Assembly: GCA_028015205.1 (NCBI GenBank) | Contig: CM051518.1 | Location: 30,470,001-30,534,000 of the forward strand | Direction of reading: 5' to 3' | DNA length: 64,000 bases | DNA from: Mytilisepta virgata | Lineage: Eukaryota > Mollusca > Bivalvia > Mytilida > Mytilidae | Part shown: piece by piece, positions 45,501-59,494 of the stretch | Position numbering within the stretch: position 1 is the first letter of the stretch | Layout: each line of letters opens with the position of its first letter | Program-made: the position numbers and the translations under genes | Notes under the pieces: generated by a model | What the model was told of the DNA's origin: nothing | Seen by the model: only the letters and a program-made list of their open reading frames with translations | Databases searched by the model: none

Positions 45501-47857
45501 GAAGAAACATAACTGTTTTCTCTGATAAAGAATGGGATATGACGCCTGATCAAAATGATCAGGTTTTACCAGCTTATTTCATAGACTGCACAAGGTGGGG
45601 GACAAAAAAGTGACCTGGTATTATGAGCAAGTATTTTATTTAAATTTGTGTGTACAAACAAGATACAATGTAAATGAAGAATGAACAAAATTCAGCAGTT
45701 TATGTGATTTTACATTTGCAGAATACTTTAGAAATTGATATCTGCAATACATTTTGGGGGTGAAAATATATTTATAGAATAAATTTCCAGTTACATTAGA
45801 CAGAATATGACTAATCTTGCAGCAAAAAGAAAGAATAAATCCAGTTTTTGGAAATATTAACATGATAATTCCTTATCTGATAATACCCAGAGGATATTGT
45901 AGTTTTACTTATAATCTGTTTGACTGAAAAATTCTGAAATTGTATATGGTTTATCTTCTAGGGATTTAGTATTAGATATACCCTTGAGGGAGTCTAATAG
46001 GGATATAACTAATGTATAACATGATGTCATGTTCATTGCAATAATTTAGAAGGAGTTGGGACTCTGGGTTTGATTTCATAATGTGGTATACATGTGATTA
46101 TTGAACAACTCTTTATTTTATGAACAAAGGGAATAAAAGTTGTGGAGATTAACCTTATTTTCATGTACTTGGTGTCAACCCCTTTTAAATTTTTCAGGAT
46201 AAAATCATACAGTATTATTTTGACAAGTGTTAATAATTACTGAAGCACCATACATGTCAGAATGTCTTGTTACACTACATTTATGTAATGTCAATACCTG
46301 ATTTAATTGCTGTTAAGTGTGACTTTTACTTTATTAAAACAATAAATATTCTGAACTTGTCACTTCAAAAACATATGTCTGATTGAAAAAATCTTTGAGG
46401 AGTATTTAATTTTACTACAACAAAAGAGTTTAAAGTATATTGCCCTTTAGAGAAACTTTTGTTTACATCATTAATCAAGCAGCTCATTCAGTTTTAGGGG
46501 CAGACATTTTTATGTAAACAAGATATGAAGAAAACTTTTTAATATAGGATAAGCTATTCTTCAATGTTTCAACATTTAAAGTCCTGCTGATGCAAACAAA
46601 TCAAGGAAAAAAGTCTAATTTTTGTAGTGCTGTGTGATCAACTCGACCTTAAATGACAAGGGTTTCCAATTTTCCTCCAATATGTACATGTAGGTGTAAT
46701 AATAGTTAAAAATAGAATACAAAAGATCAAAATCCATCTCTAAAATAGCAATATTTTCATTTGATTTAAAGAGATTAAACACTTGAAGACTTAAAATTAT
46801 CTAGTATTACAGGTAATTACAGGTAATCTTTATCAGAAATGAACTTTAAGTACTATCACAACATTCCGTAATTAGTATATTTATATAAGGGATTAAAAGT
46901 AGGAGAATCAGGATGACACCATGTAGGTGGTTCTATCTGGGTAACTACAGCTTCTTCCTCCAATAAAAATCGACTCCCATGACATTAACCTGACATAAAA
47001 CCACAATAAATCATACCGATTTCTGTAGGATCATTACTGCAAATACCTTATTTTAGATATATCCAAAAATAAATATGGTCAGATTTTTTATCATTTGCTT
47101 CATTTTTTAAGGACAACACATTTTTGCACTGAGTTTTTACAAATATATATATTTAACCTAACAAAGACAGGTTCAGATATGAAAAGTTTCACAGAAGGGT
47201 TACTATAAAGTTGGTGAGGGATGTAAGTAGATGCATGAAATCTGTAAATAACTTGACAAAAAAGGGATAACTCTTGTCTCAGTAGAAAATTTGAGGATTT
47301 CAAATTGATAAGCAGTTAGTTATTATATTTCTTACTGAGTTGATTTGCTTTCTTTGATGTAGATATAGATGGTCTGGTATAAAAGTCTTCTTTTCTGAAA
47401 ATGTTTCACTGTGTATATTTTTTAAGATTTACGTACATTCTTTCATTGAATTTCAATAGAAGATATTAAAAAATAGTTTCTGGTTTGTACATTTACATTG
47501 TATAATGAAATTAGTATTTTTGTCAAGTTACTGTTATATAATTTTAATGATATATATAACCTAGAGATAGATTGAACAAAGAAACTCTGTAATAATTCAC
47601 ATATTTTTGTCTTGTAAATATTGTATATACACATATATAGTTTGTATTAAATGGAATTGTTATGCTATTTTTTTATATTGGTCCATCGGCTGGATTGGCT
47701 TTAAGTAATTATTTAAATTTGAATAAACTATTTTTGGTTTGAAAAATGCATAAATTTAAACATGGGCATGGGGTATTTTCATTTAATTTGAAACTTAATT
47801 TCTGACTTGGTACAGACACTGATTAGTGATGGGGTTAAACTAGTTTATGGATACCCA

Positions 47858-47871
47858 CCCCCCCCCCCCCC
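47858..47871. repeat. 14-base C homopolymer
   Basis: An uninterrupted run of 14 C preceded by ACCCA and followed by ACTCCCCC. It is low complexity and prone to length error in assembly. Confidence 0.9.
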
Positions 47872-50800
47872 ACTCCCCCTTATCTATCCTGACAACACAC
47901 TATGAAAACCAATACAGTCCATTTGGTTAAGACTTCCTTTTTTACTATACTGTGATCTTCTTTTTTAAATGAAAGGAAACTGAATGGGTACCCTTTAAAC
48001 CAGTTAAACCTTTCTTAGTGTCTATCCTGACTCTATTCATGGCTTGTTTGTTACCATTACTGTAAGTCTGTCATTTGGATGTCATTAATTGATTTGTACA
48101 TGTATGCCATTCCCAGCTAAATCTGCTTTCTTATTCAATATTCAAGTATAGACCTTGACACATTCAGTAAGAATACTGCCATTGATTCACAGAATAATGT
48201 ATTTTTAGCAGTTTTGAAATGTATCTTTGGATGGAAAACCATAAAATGATCATAAGATTGATAAAGTTTGGGAAACATGCTTCAGGGACTTTTTTATGTG
48301 TTCTGCTTTGGATCTGAGAGAACTAAAGATGTAAATTCTTTGTAAGATTTTATTATATAGATGTTTGAAGTTTTTTTTCCAGATCTCTCTTTATCTTTGA
48401 ATTTCAATTGAGTATAAAGACTATCCATGTTTGTTGAATGATAGTCAGACAGATTCCAACCAACAAGATAAAATTAAAATTTGGTAACTGAGCAACCACA
48501 GATAAATAAAATTATTATTCTGAGACATGTATTACCTTTACTTTGATCTGTCTAAAAACCAGTGAAACCACAAAATAGGTTAAAATTTAAAATTAGTGAC
48601 AACAAAGAAAGGGGTGTTTAATGGTGATCTGCATTGGATTTAAAGGATCTAAAACTTGGTAGGTAAATTACCTTCTGAGGATTAGAGAAATAGGTTTTTC
48701 TCACTTAAAGGACGTATGTTACAAAGGTGAAGTGATCTAAATTTTCAGAAAAATTTCACTGTAGAAATTGAGCTTCAATAAAATGAGAATAATATGATTA
48801 GAATCAAGGGCTTACTACCTTCAGTTTACAGTGCTTGGGATAAGCCAGTCTAAGCTCTCATGGTGTGTTTCTGGAAATATATCATAAAAAACTTCAATTT
48901 AATTACATTGAAATAAAGAAACAGCACATAAAACTGTGAGGCTTTAGGCCGTATTTACTAATTTGTCAATGAGGCAGACATAATTAGTTGTAAAATTTAA
49001 AGATTTATTGCCTACTTTTGAACAACAGGAATGAAATGTTTACATTTGTGTTGTAAGTTTTGAACAAACTTGTGAACATGAAGCATGATTTATATAATAC
49101 CTGGAGATAAATTGTTTATGCCATTGAAAAAGATAAGGAACTGTTTAAAGTCAGGATTGAAAAACGAGGAGTGCACTTGTCTTTGACAAGACTGTTCTTA
49201 CTGGTTTTAATAAGATGGATCCTAGTCCTAAGGATGCCAGAATAATGTATAACAGTTATCATAACTCATTATACTGACAGTATTCTCATAGAATTCATTT
49301 ATATTTCATTCAACCATGAAACAAGAAAAAGATGGAGTTGTTTTATTCTAAACAAAATCATGTAATTAACCAAATAACAATTTCAGATGAAAAAAAAAGG
49401 TTGACTTGGCTCAGAATTTAATTTTTTATTCTGTTATTAATCATTTTTATGTAATTATGGTAAAATTGAGGGTAAAAAATTATATAACTATTGTGCTGCA
49501 AAAGCAGATGGCAAAACATATGCAAATGGCAGATTTTCACTGAACCTCAGGGAAGATTTTACACAGTTCCACATGACTGATTCAATCTTTTTATAGCCTG
49601 AATTACAGCAACCAATGTGACAAAACAAAAATCAATCAGAAAAATATAATTTTATGGGGATTTCAATATTGGAACATTGACTTTTTATTACTCTAATTGG
49701 CAAATTTTCTGTCATTGCATTCTATGATGACAAAAGAATGATTATACAGCCCTATGGTGTTAGAATGATTAGACCATGGACATGCATTAATTAAATTGTT
49801 TTGTACCAAAAATCACCAGCTGTTTTTCCTCTCACACTAATATCAATGGCCCTTCTATTATGTTGGTATTCCTAAGGGACCCTTGGTTTCATTGGATGTT
49901 CAAAAGAATCGGTAATTGGAAATGGTTTATTTGTTTACATTTTAGTGTAGTAATGTGAGAAACAGAATACCTTTTATTTAACAAATTTATTTGATATTTC
50001 TACCTTAAAGATGAGAATGTTCTGATAGGTCGTATAATGTCTTATTAGTCAGACAGGGCAAATTACATTCAGTTTGGATGTTGGATGTATTTATTTACAA
50101 ATTATTAAGTTTCCTCACATATACTTTTATTCACAATTGAAATTTTGTATTACTCAGATTTTTATAAATGAATATACAGTCGGCTTAAATCTTCTTGCAA
50201 ACATAGATTTTCGGACCTGTAAAATCTAGACATTCTGTGTTCAGTGTATAGTCCATCCTTGTCTGTAGGTGTACTTTAATGCTGAGATAACGATTTTTGT
50301 GTATAGTACATGTGTAATACTGTTTGAGGTACAATGTTATTTTCTGTTTGTTCCTAACATCACTATGGAGCTGTGTTATTTCTATCATTCTGTATACACT
50401 GGTGGTTGTTTTGTATTGCAGATTAAATGAAGTATTTTAGTTTAGTTTTGATTGGCACTGTGCTTTGATCTTGTCAGGTAAAATAAACATGACTCTTACC
50501 TTATGGTAGATTAAAAGGTTTTATGTAGGATTGTGAGAGGAAGAGAATAGGAATTTTAGGGCATGATGTAACTAGGGTGAAAATATGACGGAAATATTAC
50601 TAAATCTTAGATCTGTACTGGCAGAAAGAAATCAAAGGGTAAAATTGTTAATAATGCATCAAGGGAAGTGGGTAGGGCATGCTTAATACATTTACAGAGA
50701 CCAAGATTATCTATAACTTATCTAAATATTCAATCATCAAAGGTCTACCAGATATCTCTGGTAAATTGTTTAAAACCTCAGTGTCACCAAGTTTAATCCA

Positions 50801-53800
50801 ACAGAATTAGTATGTTCCCAAGTTTGACCTTATAAGACCTTCACATGTTATACCAGGCGAAGTACTGAGCATAATGTTTTATGGGATTTGTGAAAGACTT
50901 GGCCATAAAATGGTCATAAAATGGACATTTGAATGTATAACACTGTATAGAAATGATCACCTCTGACAGTATATTATATTACAATGTACTGTTAGCATTA
51001 CTAATTAATGTTTAGTCTTATAATTGCTTAGTAAGTAATTACTTTTGGGGTTGTAGACAATACCCAGGTGGATTAAAGAATCTCTGCTCCTAAAATATCA
51101 TTTTACTTAGGTTTTATTGTAACAAAGAGTCTGTAAATAGTGATGATAAAGTTCAAATTACTACAGTTAAATATAATTTATTTTATTTGTCTGTAGAGTG
51201 TGGGACATAATGCTTAATAAAGCACCCATAAGACTTAGTTGTATGGAGAATTTGTAATGTGATTATAAAAAGATTATGTTTTCTGTCACAATTTAAATGC
51301 TTTTTGAAATATTTTTCTTCTCATTTTTCTCAGATTTTGTGCAAATTGGGGCAATTCATGTCCGTGTGTGGCCTAAAAAAGTGCAGTTGATTTTAAATTT
51401 ATTAATGTAGCAAATAGTTTATTTAATTAGTACATATACATGTATGTTTTATGTTTGTAACCCTAATAAACATTAAACCAGTAGATGAAAGATATTTCCT
51501 TATGCTATCTTGGCAATCCATATTGGCTTTCATTTTTACCCTCTAAATAACTACCAGAATGTTTTCTCTCTTATACATGCATCACCTGCAATCATGATAC
51601 TTTAGCCTTTGGTAAACTTTGAATAATTTTATGATAAAAATACAGCACCCTCAAGGATGATTATATGATTGCTCTTTGTTGTGAAGCAACACTGATTCAA
51701 TGTATTTAATAGAAAGAGTAAATGTCTTTCAATATACACAAAAATCATTGAATAAGATTGCTGACAAGCTAAAATTAGTTCAAAAATTTCATCTACATCT
51801 AACAACATGTGCTGCAGTCTCAAAGATATTGATAGGTAAAACTTCGTCTATGAATGGATACATTGCAGGCCATGAAGCCATAGAATTAACACAAACATTA
51901 TCATATATATAGAGTCAGTTATAGTATTATAGGTATAGTATCAGGAAGACCTTGAAAACCAAAGAAGCAAATATTTATAGGTTATACTAATGACTTTTGG
52001 ACTCTTACAATGAGGTATGCACACCTATAATTATACCTGTGTCATTTCACTTTGATGTAACTCCCAGGTGCAATCAACATTCTGTCACAGCTAGATTGAT
52101 TTTATTTGTTCAGTTTAATTATATTTTCTTTAAAATTCCCAAAAGAAGAAAGATTGTCAGTTTGGTTAATAGAATTTAACAAAACAAGTAATGGCTTTCT
52201 GATGTCACTATTTAAGCACATCTTTAACATGTTTGATGGCATTCTGTCACTATGTGAACCTAGATTTCCCAAATTGTAAATTTACTATTCTCACATAAAC
52301 TGTGTAAATGTCATTTGCTGTAAACCTTACATTATTGGTTACGGTAACTGTGGTTCCAAGAAAAATGCTGGATTCCTATGGAAAAAATTACCAATTACAT
52401 TTTTCACACTTTTCTTATATAAAAACATTTTTCTGATGTTGGAAATTTGAAATGAAAGACCTAGCTGTTCAATTGATTACATACATTAATTTAAACCATG
52501 AACTGCATGAATTAACAAGAAAATCTTTGGATTACAAATGATATAGCTCAAAAGTGATCTCTGACACTATTTAACTTAAATGAGGTATTATTAAATTAAC
52601 ATAAAAACATCATTTTTACAGCCAGACAAATTAACATGCAATATCTGTAGTGTCATAATTCATAATGGAGACTTATTGAGATATTAAATAGTTATGAAAA
52701 ATTTTAAGATTTAAAATCTTTGAATTGAATTACACCAGTTTGACATTTAAGTTCTATAAATGGTGGAAAATTTCAAGACTTCTTGACTTACCTTTTATAC
52801 TTTTAATAAAGATGTATTGAATGAGTTGAGGCCTTTACACTTTATCATAATTAATTTGGAATGGCTCATATGTGATACTAGATACAAGTGCATAATTCTA
52901 TCTTGTACAGGTGAAATGAGTGCTTTGTATTATTGTACGTCTTACATTCCTATCTTCACAATAAAAGTTCCAGCATCGAATGAACTGGGATAAGCATGGG
53001 TGTCTATTCTGTTCATTTGTCATTATTTTGGTCACCATTTGATGAATATAAAACTGCCGAAAAAATTTTCAAAAGTCTTAGGTTTTCAGAAAAATTTAGA
53101 ATTTTTATGGTCTTTAGATGATAAACACAAAAAATATCTAACCAAATACATTGAAATTTGAATGGTTGATTTGTTTGTTGAACTTTTCTGGCTGGTAATT
53201 AAATGAATTGAAATTTGTATACAGTATCATAAAATTAAGATAGAATTGCTTTATTTATCTTCAGTGATTTCTGACTTATTTTGTTATGATCAGGGGTATC
53301 TATGACTACTCAAGGACAATTATGTAATATAAATCAGAATGATATTGGGTATGTGTCAATGAGAGTAACAAACCAGATGTTACCATTGATTGAGAAAATA
53401 CCCTTTCATGACATCAGACATCCTTGGTGTATGTTTGGAACAATGTAATTGATTTATAATTGTTTCTCTTTTAAAACCCTCTGATACAATGTATCCTAAT
53501 TTTGGACCCTGTCTGAGAATTTGACTTTCTTATTGAATTTCCACAGAATTGCAGTTTGTTGATAAGAATCAGTAGTATTATGAAGACAATATATAAATGA
53601 TGCCATCACATGATTTATAATACAAAAGTAATGTCTAGGGGATGATTTAATGGAGAGAGTTTTGTTCTGATGTTCTGTTTTTCCTGTACATCTGCTTTTC
53701 TCTGAAATGAGAGTCATAGATATAGCATGATTATCGGTTAAAATCAAACCTCAGGTGATGCCATGCCGGATGTGTTGAAAAATTTGTGATTTACCTGTTG

Positions 53801-56800
53801 TCCAACAACTCAACTTTATGGGGTACATATGTGCATATGATGTAAGGTTCTGATTTGTACGATATTGTGTGATTAGGCCATTTATCTCTTAGAGATTTAC
53901 ATTTTGTTTGACAATTTGTTGCTTGTTTTACATAAAGAAATTTTCTGTTTTGCATTTATGTAATTCAAAAATGTTTTTTTTTTTGTATAATTTCTTTTAG
54001 AATAGAAAATATTAATCGATCAAAGAAAATATAAAAAAAAAATCATGAGTAACCAAAGACTTAATGGAAATATTGATATATGAACATCAGCAGTAAAAAA
54101 ACATGCAAAGAAGATGAAATTAATTTATTTTTTGTATGTTTTATATATCCTGACATGAAAATACAAGGATATTGGGTATACATCAAGGAGACAACATCTT
54201 ATAGAACTGAATATTGGAAAGATTGTTTACACCTTGGGGTTGTTGTGTAGTCTTTAACTTATATTTATATCTTATATTTAAATTAATTGGCCATAGTTAG
54301 GCCTGTAAAATAAAAATGGCAAATAAAATATGTTTATATTAGTTGTGCAAATAAAATATGTTTATACTAGTTGTACTTTTGAATATATTGTTTCTAACTT
54401 ATCCCTCTTCTAAATGATTAAAAGCTATTATTTGCACTAAGTTTGGTATAAATCAGATATACTCCTATAGGGCTAATGTCCTCAAGGGTATATCCAATAC
54501 TTCCAGACACGAACTTGGCGAAACTTTTGCATGTACTGGTATATATATGGATAGCTGTTTACAATGTTATTGTACTCAACAATATAATTCATTGTTCTCA
54601 GGATTTGAAACATTTCTTATATTAGTTATATGCAATTTGAAAGTATCAACAAAAAGTAATTGATTTATTGAGCACTTTCCAGTTGAATAATACAAGTAAT
54701 TGTTAGGTAATCTTATGACATATTATCAATATGTTATGAAGGAGATTATTCCATCATTCCATTTTGACAAGTCTAGTACTCATCATATAATAGTTCATGA
54801 AAAGTTAAGTAAATGCATTTTATTGAATAAAATGTTGAAAAATATAACTGCTATAGATTTAATTTTAACAATAATTCTAAATAAGAGGAGAAAAATGGGT
54901 ACTTTAGGCAGAATTATTAGATGCCAAAGTGTTGATGAGCGGAAGTGCAGAATAATCTATAAACGTTAATAAAAATAAATAAATGTAAAATGTCACAATT
55001 GAAATATTGAATCCTAATGTGTTTAGGTTTGAAGTGAGACAAATTTATAGTATTGATTTGGGGCACTGACCAACGTGTAGTTCTCAGCACTACAATTATT
55101 GTGTCTTGTAATTTTATTTTATCAGCCAAATAAATTAATTTTATATTTCAAGATAAACTTTACACCATCTTCTCAAAAGATATATACAATTCAGGATATG
55201 ACAGTCATGTCTCAACGTAAAATGTCTAGTACTTAGATTTTGGGAGAGGATGCATTCCAATACAGTATTTATTGATTATCCCTGTAAGTCAGTTGAGAAG
55301 CAGTTTATTTTATGAACATGTCTCAGTATTTGAGAAAAGTTTTTTTTTGTATCTAAACTGACACTTGAAGAATTGATGGACTTGTTTGGACTGTTGTATA
55401 GAAGTAGGCGGAGTTTACACCTGGACCTGTGAGATTTTTATGAGAGTATCTCCCGCTTAATCAATTTGGTGTTAGATAAAACTCCACAACATATTCACCA
55501 AACTATTTAGCTTTGAAAACACATTGATTAACATCTTTAAAGCACTTCAAAATTTATGAAAAAAATTATCTGCCTTAGCAGGGGAAATATGTTACTATTC
55601 AATAGAGAATTTCTTTTAATGGATTTTGTGAATTTATAATGTGTTAAGATTGATTTATGATGTTTTTAATAGGTTGAGAGTTTATTTGGTTGTGTTTACA
55701 GCTTAATTGGCCTTATCAGAAACTTGTCTGAAATGTTTTGGTCTCTTTAATGGCAGACTTTTTAAAAGATTAAGATTTTTATGCAGATGTAAAACAGGCT
55801 TTCGGTTGTGTAATAGTACCGGGTATAATGTTTTGAATAAAAAGTTTTCTTCTGGTTAGGTATATATACAGCCATTAATTAAATTTTCTTGGGTTATGTA
55901 GTTTGGTTGAAAAAAAAAAGAAATCCTTCTCTTTGAAAATCATCTGCTTCACATGCACAGACCTAGAAACTTCCCTACATAGTGGTACTACAAATATATC
56001 GTTAGTCACACATGAAATCATTGAGGTTGTAAGTGTATTTAATATCTGGCAATGGAATTTCTAGCAATTGTTGCAAGATTGAATTGCAACATGGATTATA
56101 TTTATTTAGTTTTTCCCAAAAATATTTTCCACTGGAATTTTACCTGTTTAGAACATGTGTGTTCCATCAATATACAAGGTCATGCTGCCCAAAGATTAAT
56201 GATACATTGTATACCACTGAGAGAGAAATCAAGTACTTTATACTGAATAAACAGTGTGAAATTAATAATGTTGGACATGCCTTTATCTCTGACCAATACT
56301 TAGTAATTTTACCCTCTTTGTGAAGAATGTCTTGATAATACTGTGGGCATCTGTCTTCTATTGCTAAACACTTGTTTGTTCCTGTGTGGATAATTTGATA
56401 GTTTATATAGATTGTGGATTGGGAATAACTGATGTCAGGAGAATGGCTATATAGCGGATGAAGGTTTAAGCTTCCAAGTTCTGCAATGACCTATTATATT
56501 TGAAAGTTAAAACCATTATTCCAAGCAGATACAAGCATATATACTCTGTAGAGTGTATAAGCAAAAGTTGTATATGTAGAAAACACCATTGACTGTCGAC
56601 TTAAATTCTAGCATGATAGTATAAACATAAAATCATATTATATCATGGTATATATATAATCACGCCAGTAGATTATATTGAAGATGTGGGTGAACTAATT
56701 TTTGAAACACGTGCTTCTCATCAGTGTCAATCCATATCTAAAATATCTGATCATCTTCGATTTCAGAATTTCATTTGATGAATGAAGTTTTGAGTAAAAT

Positions 56801-58479
56801 TGTACAATGTCTAATTGGCCATTATAGCTTATTTCAATAAAGTATGCTTGTTAATTCAGATGGTTGAATCATGAGAGGATGAAAATACAAAAATTACGAA
56901 ATCCCTAATGTTGATTGTTAGTTTTTATATATTTACCTGGACTAAGTATCTTATTCATAGAATATTTAAAATTCCAATACCAGTCTTCCAAAAGTTTATT
57001 TTTCTGCAGATATTTTATGATGCAATAGTTTTTTTAATAATTGGTAGAATATTACAATAATTGAATAAATCCAGTTATTTGAGTGACAAACTAATGTCCG
57101 ATAACCCTCTTCTTTTTTAAGAGTTTAACTCCATTAATGACATCGTGTTTAATGGTTTGGTAATCCACAGTTATTTGATCATGTTTTGATATAGGACCGA
57201 TAAAAATCATCTCCGATTAATTTACTTCAAAAGTAAAACATTGGTTGACACCCTTGTGCGGCAGATGTTGTTTTGTAGTGTTATAGATGCTGGGTAATGG
57301 ATATTAATTTGATTGTTACAACTAACTCCAGGGATTTGTGAATGATCATTGTTTGTATGAAGATTTACAGAGTGTTCTTTTGACCGTTGGTTGGATATAA
57401 CATGGCTGATAATGTTACCGACTATGATTGACTGATTATTATTGTGATTTAATGACTTTCTGACCACATCAAGATCAAGTTTGCCTTTCCTTATTAAAAA
57501 AATCATTGAACATTGACAACTAGTTATTTTAGATAACATCAAAAGCTACTGACCACAGCAAGAGAAAATTAGGTGTTTTTTTTAACTTGTTTTCCATATA
57601 GGTTATTGTAGATTGATAATTGCATGGTATCATAGATTGTTATCAATCTCTATATTTGCTGTCTGATTACATAACTGTACTTTTACAATCAAATTATTCA
57701 ATATTCAATACATTATCAACAAAATTTATCAAAGAGCAGAAAGTAAATGTGTTCCTATATGTAGGAGTGATTTAAATCACAAATATAATCAATCACAGCT
57801 TTTATGGAATAAATTCCAATACTTTAGTCATTTACTTCCAAAGAAAATGTGTAAAACTTCAGAATGCTTTTATTTTAAACAAGTAATTTACTTTTGAACA
57901 TTAAACTTTGAAATGATAAATGGTTATTGTTATTGTCAAAGAGAATGTAATCTTGCTAGTTAAAATGAGGCATTGGATTGGAGAAATTAATGGCAATTTT
58001 ATAACACATCACTTCCAAAGCACTCATCAAATATAAAAATGCATGGCTAAATTGTTTTATAAAGCAAAGCAGTTCGTGTATTTCATGGACCATCGCTTTT
58101 CCTTGTTAAAATTAAATTTCGCATCTTTTTTGTATTGGATTGTATCATTGCATTTATCAATGGCTATTAATTTCTTGGTTTTTGCTCAGTGATGTTTATT
58201 GATAGTGTATAGACACATTTATCTTGATTCAAACTATTGTTTAAGTGTTTTTTAGCCATTTTCATCCAGTCAAAATGGGTTAGATAAAACTATTATATAT
58301 CAGAAACTTGTGGATAGGTAAGACAGTGTACTCAGGAAATATTCAAGCAATTTGAATAAATATTGAATGTAAATATTGGTTTAAGTTTGTTTTTTATTGG
58401 GGTTTTATGTCAGTTTTAAGACTCTATGTCTATATATTTGTGGCCATTCTTTTATTGGTTGAGTAAGCTGGAGCATTTG

Positions 58480-59494
58480 GAATGAACCGCCCCAGCCTTC
58501 AGATGTTTGAGTTAACCGAGACTGCATTAAGTACTCATTGTCACCAGAAAATTCAGATAACTATATACTATTTACAAAAATACACAATTTTGATCAGAGG
58601 AGAAATCTCACCCAGCTATGTATATCTGCACATAAGCTGGGAATTGAATGTGGTAGGTACCAGGGTATGCTCAGACAAGACAGAATTTGTTCTCGGTGCA
58701 CATTAGGTGAGGTTGAGGATGAAATTCATTATATGTTGAAATGTAGTAAACACTTACTTGAGAGGGAAAAGTTAGTAAACCATATTTCAAAGTCCTATAA
58801 AAATTTTCACACATTGAATAATAAAGATAAGTTTATTTGGATGATTAATACTGAAGATCCCTCATTACTCAAATATATTTGTACATTTATACATGATACT
58901 GGGTGGTAGTCATACTTGGTTTGGATTGTATCTGTATGCATGTCTAAGGTGGCTTTCCAATTTTGCATAAAATACAGGTAGGATTTTATCCTTTAAGCAT
59001 AGTCTCTTGGTGTTTTTTGCAATGTTGGAATGTTTCAATATGTGTGCAGATTAAAACCTTGTAATCATTTACTACACCCTAAAATTGTAGTACATAAGAA
59101 ACTTTCTCCATTGATATGACATATGCCATTCCTGCATGAAGTTCAAGTATGACCTGGTCATTATAGCATTGACTCTTGGTGCTTCATGCAGTTTTGTCAC
59201 TGTTATGCCATTGGCAAATTATATATATATTTATATATGTATACTGCAAAATTTATGTGTTTACTGGTAATGAGCAGGTTCTGTAAATCATTTTATTTGC
59301 TTTTATAAGTGATGTTCATGCATACTGGTACATATTTAATTGTGTTGAAAATTATATGAGTGCTGTGTTGTAGGAGGGAGTTGTCTCCCATTTGTCAATG
59401 ATTGTGAATGTATAAAATTATATGTGTTCTGTAATATGCCCTCCTGGGGCCCTTATTTGGAAATAAAGTATATCTATCTATCTATCTATCTATA
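58480..59494 (+). mobile_element. 5'-truncated LINE (non-LTR retrotransposon) copy
   Basis: The copy contains the C-terminal end of a reverse transcriptase ORF (stop at 58907-58909), then ~560 bp of 3' UTR. It ends GGGCCCTTATTTGGAAATAA, AGTA and a (TATC)n tail at 59470-59494. A short tandem tail after an AATAAA-like end is usual for such elements. The 5' end is undefined; recognisable homology begins around 58480-58590. It lies in the PTK7 intron in sense orientation. Confidence 0.75.
58538..58909 (+). pseudogene. C-terminal fragment of LINE reverse transcriptase
   Basis: The frame reads ...RRNLTQLCISAHKLGIECGR then YQGMLRQDRICSRCTLGEVE and DEIHYMLKCSKHLLERE. The zinc-knuckle-like spacing is C-x2-C-x9-H-x4-C. 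The (I/L)SAHKL.IE.GRY and ICSRC....EDEIH..L.CSK pattern is common at the C-terminus of non-LTR retrotransposon polyproteins in molluscs (from memory). Only ~105 residues remain, so it is a dead fragment, not a host gene. Residues before ~58590 do not align with that pattern and may be frame-shifted. Confidence 0.72.

Larger units (their letters stand above)
39350..58479. other. PTK7 intron 2 (left part), no further exon found
   Basis: AT-rich sequence with no convincing second Ig exon: no WxxxG...DxGxYxC pattern between plausible splice sites was found by eye. It has a few old repeats (listed separately) and a direct duplication of AAATAAAATATGTTTATA around 54322-54375. A 27-residue-scale Ig exon lacking a start codon could be missed, so absence is moderately supported. 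Confidence 0.55.

Noticed and set aside
54700..54969. 89-codon basic open frame on the + strand
   Set aside because: AT-rich with low-complexity residue use (I, K, L, N), no known motif and no matching Ig pattern for a PTK7 exon.
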